From NCBI RefSeq assembly GCF_015207665.1, contig NZ_JADEWL010000004.1:1-64000 (forward strand): a DNA stretch of 64,000 bases, written 5' to 3'. Positions within the stretch are counted from its first letter, which is position 1, and the number at the start of each line of letters is the position of its first letter. Made by a program: the position numbers and the translations under genes. Source of the DNA: Plectonema cf. radiosum LEGE 06105. GTDB taxonomy: Bacteria > Cyanobacteriota > Cyanobacteriia > Cyanobacteriales > Nostocaceae. The notes below the pieces were generated by a model that did not search any database, was not told the origin of the DNA, and saw only the letters and a list, made by a program, of their open reading frames with translations. Positions 51,629 to 59,181 of the stretch are shown here, piece by piece.

Positions 51629-51892
51629 ATGACTTACACACAAAATCATGCCAACAAAAACTACTGTGAATGCGAGTTCACCATTCCGGTTAAATTGAAT
51701 GTTCCCATTACGATCAATACGACGGTTTACATCAATCCAGTACCTATTACTAAGCAGATATTGCCTGTTGTAATTGAACCCGACTTGCTGTTAGAACCGG
51801 GAGTCAGAGCCAAAGCACCTGCGTGCTATCCCCAATTTGAGCATCAGCCACAACTACCATATCAAAGCCAAGAAGCCTTGCCATGCAACTAA
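51629..51892 (+). CDS. Tandem small protein, copy 2
   Basis: Same 87-residue product as copy 1 with a single change in the N-terminal tail (Gln10 of copy 1 is Lys). The upstream gene's stop and the next start are separated by 52 bases of identical sequence in both gaps. The three genes are likely read from a single promoter upstream of the array. Confidence 0.8.
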   Translation: MTYTQNHANKNYCECEFTIPVKLNVPITINTTVYINPVPITKQILPVVIEPDLLLEPGVRAKAPACYPQFEHQPQLPYQSQEALPCN

Positions 51893-51944
51893 TAGATAAT
51901 AACATCCCACAACTAATTAATTACCATTTTGGAGTACAAAAACC

Positions 51945-52214
51945 ATGACTTACACACAAAATCATGCCAACAAAAACTACTGTGAATGCGAGTTCACCAT
52001 TCCGGTTAAATTGAATGTTCCCATTACGATCAATACGACGGTTTACATCAATCCAGTACCTATTAATAAGCAGATATTGCCTGTTGTAATTGAACCCGAC
52101 TTGCTGTTAGAACCGGGAGTCAGAGCCAAAGCACCTGTGTGCTATCCCCAAAATGGCTGTGAGAATAATAGTTCAGACAACGAAAATGTCATGCAATCAG
52201 TAGAAATTAAATAG
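51945..52214 (+). CDS. Tandem small protein, copy 3 (diverged tail)
   Basis: The first 69 or so residues match copies 1 and 2 (with Thr to Asn in VPINKQ and ACYPQ to VCYPQ). The tail is different: NGCENNSSDNENVMQSVEIK. The change of tail at the end of the array suggests either that this is the older original or that its end was replaced by fusion with downstream sequence. The product is 89 residues. Confidence 0.8.
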   Translation: MTYTQNHANKNYCECEFTIPVKLNVPITINTTVYINPVPINKQILPVVIEPDLLLEPGVRAKAPVCYPQNGCENNSSDNENVMQSVEIK

Positions 52215-52341
52215 TAAATAGTTTGTCGTTTCTTCCTAGATTGTTCTTGGCTCAACATTCACACTATCAAAAACGAGGATGGTGTGAATTATTTCCATCA
52301 AATCTATAGAATTTATCGTTCAAAATCAAGGAATAATTATT

Positions 52342-52881
52342 ATGTCTACCATCCCCGAATCAAATTATCAATTAGAAGGCAAGAAGATGTTTGTATCTTT
52401 GATTTTAAAAGTCCCTTTACAATTTGAAATAGAATTACGAGGAATGGAAGATGCAAAACTTAGTCAGTTCAACCAGGAAGAAGATTTAAATTCAGCTATA
52501 AATAAAAATTCAAATTTAATTAATAACGAAATAAATCAAGCTGAAATTAATCAAAAATCCCAGGTTTTATCAAATTTGCTAGTTACTCAGATATTAGATA
52601 GCCATAATCATATTTTATCCCACATAAACGAATCTGAATTACCATCAGATAATCCAGACAATAGCGAAATTAAATTAGAAATATTGCCGAAAAAAAATAG
52701 TTTAAATACACCATTCAATAGTGAAGATAAATCAGAAAGCAATGAACAAGCTATATCTACTACTAATAAAAAAAGAAAACTACGTTTAGGTGACTCATTA
52801 AATGATAGTTTAAGCTTAGTAGTAAATATTGTCGGAGCGATGTTATTTTTGGGTAAATTATCTAACTATAGTTGGGAGTAA
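52342..52881 (+). CDS. Acidic protein downstream of the tandem array, unknown function
   Basis: The 179-residue protein has an N-terminal strand segment (FVSLILKVPLQFEIELRG) that resembles in alternation the core of the array proteins. A long Asn/Ser/Glu-rich, probably unstructured middle follows (about 45-150), then a basic block KKRKLRLGDS and a hydrophobic C-terminal helix (LSLVVNIVGAMLFLGKL). The hydrophobic end could dock into a membrane. It follows the array by 127 bases in the same direction and may be in the same unit. Unknown family. Confidence 0.62.
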   Translation: MSTIPESNYQLEGKKMFVSLILKVPLQFEIELRGMEDAKLSQFNQEEDLNSAINKNSNLINNEINQAEINQKSQVLSNLLVTQILDSHNHILSHINESELPSDNPDNSEIKLEILPKKNSLNTPFNSEDKSESNEQAISTTNKKRKLRLGDSLNDSLSLVVNIVGAMLFLGKLSNYSWE

Positions 52882-53204
52882 AAGGGTGCTTACTCGCGCA
52901 GCTTCATATGTAGACCCTTTATTATTAGCAGAATCACTGTTAATTGTTGTTAGCAGTCCCCCTCTAACTTTATTTCATAATTAGGAGTCTAAGCCTGGGA
53001 CTGTAAGTCCCAGTCTAAAAGCAAAAGTCCATTAAAATGGACTGAGAATCTTATGCGTTTTCGGGTTTTTAACACAATACGGTTCAGTTAAGGAGAATTG
53101 TAGGTTGGGTTGAACGATAGTATTCACTGCTAGGTGTGCCTTTGGCACAATAGAGTCGTTTGCAAAAAAGAACTTCTCATGAAATCTTAAAAGGATGTTT
53201 CACC
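52882..53204. repeat. Spacer with family D hairpins
   Basis: At 52994-53043 the double hairpin (tgggactgtaagtccca and agtccattaaaatggact) recurs, and aatacggttcagttaa at about 53084-53099 matches the end of the 10302-10459 element. No gene is seen. Confidence 0.8.
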
Positions 53205-53657
53205 TCAAATTTCCCGCCATTCTCGCGCATCAACAAACAACGACAAATGACCAACATTTGTAGTCACTATCTGAACTTCATTTCCCTTAATCTCTTCTAA
53301 TTTAGCTTGTGCAGCAAGAATTACATCTCCGTCAAGTGCTTTAGAATCTGCTGTTGGTTTACCCGCACGTCTTGCTTCTGCCCATAATTGAGCGGCTAAA
53401 AGCATCACTTCTGTATTAATAGAAAGATAACTAACAGCAGCTTTCAACTGGTTGAGACGTTTAATTCCCTTTGATTTACCAGCCCTTAACAACTCACGTC
53501 GCACTTCATAATCGGTAATTTCTGGTAAGACAATTTCATAACCTCTGACTGGTAAATTATCTAACCAGAGCTTACATTCTTGACACTCCACAGAACTTGC
53601 TTTAGGATTCGTCACCATTCCCAACGGACCGCTATCTAATATAATTAACTTACTCAT
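53205..53657 (-). CDS. PIN-domain ribonuclease toxin (VapC-like)
   Basis: The 150-residue protein has the PIN fold. Acidic residues sit at Asp8 (ILDSGPL), Glu51 (DYEVRREL) and Asp111 (LDGDVILAAQA), and VTTNVGHLSLF near 131-141 is the usual Thr/Ser-Asn block. These residues bind magnesium for RNA cleavage. A short gene just upstream (53669-53998, 11-base gap) is placed like an antitoxin. VapC toxins cut tRNA or rRNA and are kept silent by the partner. Confidence 0.85.
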   Translation of the reverse strand: MSKLIILDSGPLGMVTNPKASSVECQECKLWLDNLPVRGYEIVLPEITDYEVRRELLRAGKSKGIKRLNQLKAAVSYLSINTEVMLLAAQLWAEARRAGKPTADSKALDGDVILAAQAKLEEIKGNEVQIVTTNVGHLSLFVDAREWREI

Positions 53658-53668
53658 ATAGCGGTCAA

Positions 53669-53998
53669 TTATCGATTTTCATCAAGTTTCTGCTTTAAAT
53701 ATTCCCAAGTTTCAGTTTGTTCTATTTCATCACCTTCTTGTATCCACTCCTGTGTTAATTCACTTAATGCAATATGCTGTTGTATGAGTCGATGATTTTC
53801 TTCTTTGGAAATATCAGGTAATTGACTATTTTTGGTGACACTTTCGCGAAATAGTCGCATAATTTGCAGTAAATTAGACCAATATTCTCTAGGTGTTGTT
53901 TGAATTTCTTCTAGTAATTCTACTATCGATGTTTCTGTAACATTATGATTATGTTTATGTTCTGACTCGCTTTCCATTAAACTTTTCTCTGTAGTCAT
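53669..53998 (-). CDS. Probable antitoxin partner of the PIN toxin
   Basis: The 109-residue protein is acidic and helical (residues 25-60 and 68-105). It has a His-rich N-terminal stretch (EHKHNHN) and no recognised DNA-binding domain (no AbrB, RHH or Phd motif). Its position immediately upstream of the PIN toxin, with 11 bases between, is the main evidence. The partner may bind the toxin without being a repressor of known type. Confidence 0.65.
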   Translation of the reverse strand: MTTEKSLMESESEHKHNHNVTETSIVELLEEIQTTPREYWSNLLQIMRLFRESVTKNSQLPDISKEENHRLIQQHIALSELTQEWIQEGDEIEQTETWEYLKQKLDENR

Positions 53999-54192
53999 AA
54001 TTACTGATTAGATAAATTGCGTACAGTATTAATAATATTCTAAATCAATTATTTAATTTGTTTTTTGTAGGCTGCTGTTAGGGACAGCGTAACGCACCAT
54101 CTTATCAAGGTATAATTTACTTACCAACTAACTCAAAAATTCAATGAAAAGTCTACCCAAACAATGGGCGGATATTCAAGCCGACGAAATCT

Positions 54193-54507
54193 ATGAGACA
54201 ACAGACAACTAATGGATTAATTAAAGAACACTTGGAATTGTGCGATTATAAAGTACGTGGTTACTGGGATGAAAGAGATAATTACTATGAGCAAATAGTT
54301 TTACCACGTAACTTAGAAACAGAGCTAGTTACTAGTTCAATCGGAGTGAACCGTCAAAAACGATTTATTCAACTAAAATTTGTTCTTCAAGCTGAAAATA
54401 ATAATCAAGTTAGGATAGGTGAACTAACTCTAATTTATAATCAAAACATGGAATTTATAGATGAAAGTTGGTCTTTAGATACCGATTTTTTAGAAACTTT
54501 TAAATAA
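54193..54507 (+). CDS. Small protein of unknown function
   Basis: The 104-residue soluble protein has a mixed beta fold with charged residues (VRGYWDERDNYYEQIVLPRNL, FIQLKFVLQAENNNQVRIGELTL, parts). A short frame of 22 codons (54144-54212, starting MKSLPKQWADIQADEIYE) overlaps its start in another frame. One frameshift could join the two, but joining evidence is lacking. I do not recognise the family. Confidence 0.5.
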   Translation: MRQQTTNGLIKEHLELCDYKVRGYWDERDNYYEQIVLPRNLETELVTSSIGVNRQKRFIQLKFVLQAENNNQVRIGELTLIYNQNMEFIDESWSLDTDFLETFK

Positions 54508-54512
54508 TTTTA

Positions 54513-54811
54513 GGAATGGCCGCAACTGGCACATTTTAAACATAGAATTAGTTAGTCACAATATGCGGGTGGTGCGTGACGCTACAAGTCTTATAGAACC
54601 GTTCAAATTTAATCGTAGCCTCACACACCCTACAGCTACTCCCTTCCCGGCTTTATGATTACCGATTAAAAAAAACCGCAGAGACAAGGCAGTGCGTTGC
54701 GGAGGCTCCCTCCGTTGTAGCAACTGCCGCGCAGAGAGCGCAGAGGAAAGAAATAAAAAGAGATAGGTAATTATAGAGCGGGAAGGGAGTAGTTGCGGCC
54801 ATTCCTTACCA
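54513..54811. repeat. Large palindrome enclosing a cagagg element
   Basis: Outer arms gaatggccgcaact (from 54514) and agttgcggccattcc (to 54811) are inverted, with inner arms tactcccttcccg and cgggaagggagta. The centre (54657-54773) is a full cagagg element with the extra cassette aaggcagtgcgttgcggagg and its partner cctccgttgtagcaactgcc. The same cassette is in the sfsA copy. The ORF on the minus strand over this area is not credible. Confidence 0.85.
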
Positions 54812-55000
54812 TAAGAATTAACCGTTCCGCCATCACATATCCTACAATCTGTATTAATTGCTAACAATTAATTCTTTTTTGCTAAAATTTACTACAAAAT
54901 TATAATTAACCGCATTTTGATGTTTTTTTCGGATTAAATGACTCTATTTTCCCTAATTTTGCTTTTATTGACGAAAAAGAGACAAAATTTCGAGGAAAAT

Positions 55001-56542
55001 ATGAATTCAATTCGTATTGAAGCAGAAAATTATAAATATGGTATCGATAACACATTGGGTAATAGCGGTGGAGAATACCGCTTTGATGATGTTGATATTG
55101 CATACAGTAACGATGTTGATGGTGGTTATTCCCTTGGTTGGATTGAGCCAGGGGAATGGTTAACTTATGATGTTACTGTTCCGATATCGGGAGTTTATAA
55201 ATTAGTGTCCCGTGTCGCTTCTGCTGTGGATGAAAATCATAATTTTCAAGCAACTATTGCAGGAAAACAAGAGAATTTTAATTTTGGTAATACTGGTGGT
55301 TGGTGGAATTGGCAAGATGTCGCTTCTAACACTTTCTCTCTGGATGCAGGTAGTTATGAAATGCGTTTGGATATGTTCTCCAGTTCTTTTAATCTTAATT
55401 ACTTGGAGCTAGTTCCCATTTCTACAGTTAATAATAATAATTTGATTGATGGTGGTACGGGTAATAGTTCTTTTTCCGGCAGTAACGGCATAGATACTAT
55501 TACTTATGATGCAGCAAATTCTGGTATTTTTGCAGACTTAAATACTGGTAAAGTAACTCACAAATTTACCACTAATTCTGCACAACCGCTCAAAATTATG
55601 CCTTTGGGTGATTCTAATACAGAAGGTTGGGGAAGTTGGGATTTAGGTGCTTACCGCGATGATTTATGGCAATCATTTATTAATAATAATTTAAATGTAG
55701 ATTTTGTGGGACCTCATGCAACAGGTACCGAAGGTTTTGATCGCGATAATGCTGGATTTAGTGGGTGGAGAATAGGTGACATTACGAACGCTGTGGATGG
55801 TTGGTTAAATGATGCTCAACCTGATGTAGTACTGTTGATGATTGGTACTAATGACATACTCCGAGAGGACGATATGAGTACTGCACCCAGTCGTCTTAAT
55901 AATTTGATTGACAAAATTACTTATCAATTACCAAATACTCAACTTTTAGTAAGTTCGATTCCACCAATTAGTAGAACAGAAGAACAACAGCAGCAGGTAA
56001 TAACATTTAATTCTCACATACCGGGTATTGCTGATAGTAAACCAGCATTTGGTAAAGATGTAACTTTTGTCGATATTTTTAGCGGGTTAACATCTAATGA
56101 TTTACAGGATGGAGTTCATCTGACTGTAGAAGGTTACAACAAAGTTGCTGATATTTGGTACGACGCAATTATTAATAAAAATACTCCTGAAGATAGTCTG
56201 AGCAACATAGAAAATATCATCGGTTCTCGTTACGATGATGTAATTATAGGTAACGATGGTGCTAATACTATTAAAGGTGGTTTTGGTAACGATACATTAA
56301 CCGGCGGTGGTGGTAGTGATAACTTTGTTTTAGCATCGAGGGAAGGAATTGATACTATTACGGATTTTGTAATAGGTGAAGATTATTTAGTATTATCTAG
56401 TGGTTTAAATTTGCAGGATATTACTGCTAATCAAGGTATAGGTAATAATCTCAACGACACTTGGATTAGTCATAAAGGTGAAACTTTAGCTTTATTAACT
56501 GGAATCGAAGCGGGTAGTGTTTCTTTTTTGGATTTTGCGTAG
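55001..56542 (+). CDS. CBM6-SGNH hydrolase-RTX secreted enzyme
   Basis: I chose ATG 55001, preceded by cgaggaaaat; an ATG at 54938 would add a hydrophobic stretch. The product is 513 residues. It has a carbohydrate-binding module of the CBM6 type (about 4-138; IRIEAENYKYG, GWIEPGEWLTYDV, LNYLELVPI) and an SGNH/GDSL hydrolase (about 197-395) with Ser205 in GDSNTEG, GTND, and DGVHLT with the catalytic Asp-x-x-His. C-terminal RTX-type repeats (GGFGNDTLTGGGGSDNFVL) bind calcium. The RTX end and no signal peptide suggest type I secretion. Likely an esterase that acts on an acetylated polysaccharide. Confidence 0.85.
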   Translation: MNSIRIEAENYKYGIDNTLGNSGGEYRFDDVDIAYSNDVDGGYSLGWIEPGEWLTYDVTVPISGVYKLVSRVASAVDENHNFQATIAGKQENFNFGNTGGWWNWQDVASNTFSLDAGSYEMRLDMFSSSFNLNYLELVPISTVNNNNLIDGGTGNSSFSGSNGIDTITYDAANSGIFADLNTGKVTHKFTTNSAQPLKIMPLGDSNTEGWGSWDLGAYRDDLWQSFINNNLNVDFVGPHATGTEGFDRDNAGFSGWRIGDITNAVDGWLNDAQPDVVLLMIGTNDILREDDMSTAPSRLNNLIDKITYQLPNTQLLVSSIPPISRTEEQQQQVITFNSHIPGIADSKPAFGKDVTFVDIFSGLTSNDLQDGVHLTVEGYNKVADIWYDAIINKNTPEDSLSNIENIIGSRYDDVIIGNDGANTIKGGFGNDTLTGGGGSDNFVLASREGIDTITDFVIGEDYLVLSSGLNLQDITANQGIGNNLNDTWISHKGETLALLTGIEAGSVSFLDFA

Positions 56543-56565
56543 AGGGAAGAGAGTTAGGAGTTGTT

Positions 56566-56612
56566 GTAGAGACGTAGCACTGCTACGTCTGTACGGGAGT
56601 TAGTACCACCGG
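56566..56612. repeat. Family A hairpin and flanking gagttag repeats
   Basis: Arms gtagagacgtagca and tgctacgtctgtac pair with one mismatch, then gggagttagtaccaccggag as in the 41729-41870 cluster. It lies in the convergent gap between the hydrolase and sfsA. Confidence 0.9.
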
Positions 56613-56624
56613 AGTTAGGAGTTA

Positions 56625-57572
56625 TTAAATTTGCAATTCTGCTAATCCCAAATACTTAACACCTACGGGTGTGGTTTCAAAGCGACAGGGTAATACTTCT
56701 AAACCCATAGATAAAGCTTGTCGTAATAATTTACCATATATGGGGTCGGCATTATCTCCGGGTGCAAAATGAGTGCAATCGCTACGGTTAATAAAGTAAA
56801 GCATGACTCCACGATTTTGAGGTAAAATTGCCATTAATTCTCGTAGGTGCTTTTGTCCTCTTGTTGTTTCTGTATCGGGAAATAAGGCTAATCTTTTATC
56901 CGTCCAAGTTGTATTTTTGACTTCTAAATATATTGGACGATTATCTTTCATTAATAATGACTTGTTTTTTATTTCTACATAATTACTTTTATTCCCGTCT
57001 AAAATGACTAATCTCTCTTTAGCTCTTTCCTCTGCGTTCTCAGCGCGGCAGTTGCTATAACGGAGGGAACCTCCGCAACGCACTGCCTTGTCTCTGCGGT
57101 TTTTATTCCAGCAATCTTCTAGCGGGAAGGGAGTAGTATCGAGTTGATTTGATAAATTAATGGCTTTTTCTTCAGAAAGTAAACAGAAATCTACCCGACT
57201 TTTTCTATCTTGTCCGTAAACAACTTCGCTTTTCACTTCGTCGTATCTTCCTAATTCTGGAAAGATATATTTTTGTAGCGCTAATTTAATAATTTTATTT
57301 GGTAAACCTGTATTAACTCCTACCCAAGTTGGTTCGTTATCATGTAACTGAATCATTTCCCAAGTGTAGGCTAATTTACGTTTGGGATTATCAGTTTTTG
57401 ATAATTGTACAGGATTTCCAGGAATATATACTCCTTTCATAGGTCCCGTATTTGGACAGTGTGCTGTAACAATTTCCCCAGAAGTAAGTTGTACATCTGC
57501 AAAAAATCGTTTGTAGCGTTTTAGTAATATTCCTGGATATAAAGTTGGGTAGTGGTAGATGAAATCGGACAT
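56625..57572 (-). CDS. sfsA: SfsA nuclease with a long repeat-derived insertion
   Basis: The 315-residue product is SfsA, a PD-(D/E)XK DNA/RNA nuclease family member, normally about 235-245 residues. N-terminal OB-like part: GILLKRYKRFFADVQL and AHCPNTGPMKG. Catalytic residues seen are Asp128 (SRVDF) and Glu217/Lys219 (YLEVKNTTW). In ordinary members these two blocks are only about 15-25 residues apart; here they are about 90 apart. The extra 65-70 residues (about 133-210) include the repeat-encoded EDCWNKNRRDKAVRCGG...AENAEERAKERLVIL. The frame is kept and the C-terminus is intact. Function may be kept if the insertion loops out. Confidence 0.9.
   Translation of the reverse strand: MSDFIYHYPTLYPGILLKRYKRFFADVQLTSGEIVTAHCPNTGPMKGVYIPGNPVQLSKTDNPKRKLAYTWEMIQLHDNEPTWVGVNTGLPNKIIKLALQKYIFPELGRYDEVKSEVVYGQDRKSRVDFCLLSEEKAINLSNQLDTTPFPLEDCWNKNRRDKAVRCGGSLRYSNCRAENAEERAKERLVILDGNKSNYVEIKNKSLLMKDNRPIYLEVKNTTWTDKRLALFPDTETTRGQKHLRELMAILPQNRGVMLYFINRSDCTHFAPGDNADPIYGKLLRQALSMGLEVLPCRFETTPVGVKYLGLAELQI
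57000..57145 (-). repeat. cagagg repeat element in frame inside sfsA
   Basis: On the coding strand it reads tactcccttcccgctagaag, then attgctggaataaaaaccgc, agagacaaggcagtgcgttg, cggagg..., and ends gaacgcagaggaaagag. The order and orientation match the intergenic element at 54632-54773. Confidence 0.92.
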
Positions 57573-57857
<285 letters not shown>

Positions 57858-57869
57858 GTGTTAACTGTA

Positions 57870-59141
57870 ATGGGACAAGAATTTTTCGAGCAAGGATTGA
57901 TTAAGGTACGCTCTAAGGATTATGCTGGCGCTATTGAGGATTTTACTCGTGCGCTAGAAGTCAATCCGGAGTTTGTTGAGGCTTACTATCAACGAGGTTT
58001 AGCATACTACGATTTGGGACATATTCCCCAAGCTGTTTTCGATTACGATCAAGTTTTGCAACGAAATCCTTATAGTGTAGAAGCATATTATTGTCGCGCT
58101 TTAGCAAGGTTAGCGTTGAAAAATTTACCCGGTGCATTGAAGGATGTCGATCGCGCTATTGAACTTAATTCATGCAAAGCTGCTGCTTATAATCTTAAGG
58201 GAGTGATAGAGCGGAAATTGGGAAATATTCAAAGCGCGATCGCAAGTTTTAAAAAAGCGGCTGAGTTATATTTGGAGCAGAAGGATACTGAAAATGCAAA
58301 GCTGGTTTTGGAGAAGTTAAAGCAGCTAAAACCCCCTCAACAAACGTTTGTGGTAGAAAAGCCACAATTACCAACTAGAGAAATAATATCTGAGCAAGAT
58401 TATTTTAACGCTTTGTTGGAGAAAGCAGAACGAGGTAATACCCAAGAAGCGATGGAAGATTTAAATTGGGTTTTACGAGCAGATTCTCAGGATGGAAAAG
58501 CTTATTGCTGTCGTGGAGTTGTATATTGTAAGCAAGGAAAATATCGAGAAGCAATTGCAGATTTTAATACCGCGTTACAGTTGAATTTTGACGCTGCTGT
58601 GGTTTATCGTAACCGGGGTAAAGCACGTTTACAATTGGGGGATAATCAAGGGGCAATAGCTGATTTTAATCAAGCTTTAAAAATGCAGCCTGATGATGAT
58701 TTAATTTATGTTGCTAGAGGCAATGCTTATCAAGCTATTGGTCATTATTTGGGTGCAATTGAAGATTATAACAAAGCTTTGGAAATCAATTCTCATAGTG
58801 CGACAGCTTTCTATAATCGGGGTTTATGTTATGTTCGCATGGAAGAAATTCCCCAAGCCATTACTGATTTTCAAAGAGCAGCAAGTATATATTGTGAAAA
58901 GCAAGATTGGGATAATTATCAACAAGTTTTAGATAACTTGAGAAAGATACATTCTCCTGCTCCTGTTAATCAAAAAAACGACTATGAAAAGTTACGTTAT
59001 CGGTTGTTACGATTAGTCGGTGGGCAATGGGAAATTGCTCAAAGATTAATCGAACAAGCAAAGTTTTATTATCCAGGAATGTCTGAGGAATGGTATATCG
59101 AAACAGTTATTCACGATTTAGAAAGAGACTTTGGTAAATAA
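57870..59141 (+). CDS. Tetratricopeptide-repeat protein
   Basis: The 423-residue soluble protein (from ATG 57870; a GTG at 57858 is an alternative start with no better ribosome site) has two blocks of TPR units (about 3-125 and 185-340; for example AIEDFTRALEVNPEFVEAYYQRG). A linker rich in Lys/Pro (about 145-170) joins them. The C-terminal 70 residues (YEKLRYRLLRLVGGQWEIAQRLIEQAK...WYIETVIHDLERDFGK) resemble a small domain found after TPRs in cyanobacteria. It is a likely scaffold; partners are not known. Confidence 0.87.
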   Translation: MGQEFFEQGLIKVRSKDYAGAIEDFTRALEVNPEFVEAYYQRGLAYYDLGHIPQAVFDYDQVLQRNPYSVEAYYCRALARLALKNLPGALKDVDRAIELNSCKAAAYNLKGVIERKLGNIQSAIASFKKAAELYLEQKDTENAKLVLEKLKQLKPPQQTFVVEKPQLPTREIISEQDYFNALLEKAERGNTQEAMEDLNWVLRADSQDGKAYCCRGVVYCKQGKYREAIADFNTALQLNFDAAVVYRNRGKARLQLGDNQGAIADFNQALKMQPDDDLIYVARGNAYQAIGHYLGAIEDYNKALEINSHSATAFYNRGLCYVRMEEIPQAITDFQRAASIYCEKQDWDNYQQVLDNLRKIHSPAPVNQKNDYEKLRYRLLRLVGGQWEIAQRLIEQAKFYYPGMSEEWYIETVIHDLERDFGK

Positions 59142-59181
59142 GATAAATCAATTTTCCCTATTTCCTTTTTCCTGTTCCCTA

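Larger units (their letters stand above)
51278..52214 (+). repeat. Exact 316-bp tandem array, three units
   Basis: Units start at 51278, 51594 and 51910. Each includes the upstream block ctaattaattaccattttgg and one small gene. Units 1 and 2 differ at only a few bases; unit 3 is near-identical until about 52130, then diverges. The duplication is thus recent and keeps the ribosome site (ggagtac) for each gene. Confidence 0.97.

Noticed and set aside
54144-54212. 22-codon frame MKSLPKQWADIQADEIYE...
   Set aside because: It could be the true start of a frameshifted gene with 54193-54507, but there is no homologue known to me to prove it.
54556-54867. Minus-strand frame of 103 codons
   Set aside because: It spans the nested palindrome with cagagg element; no independent support.
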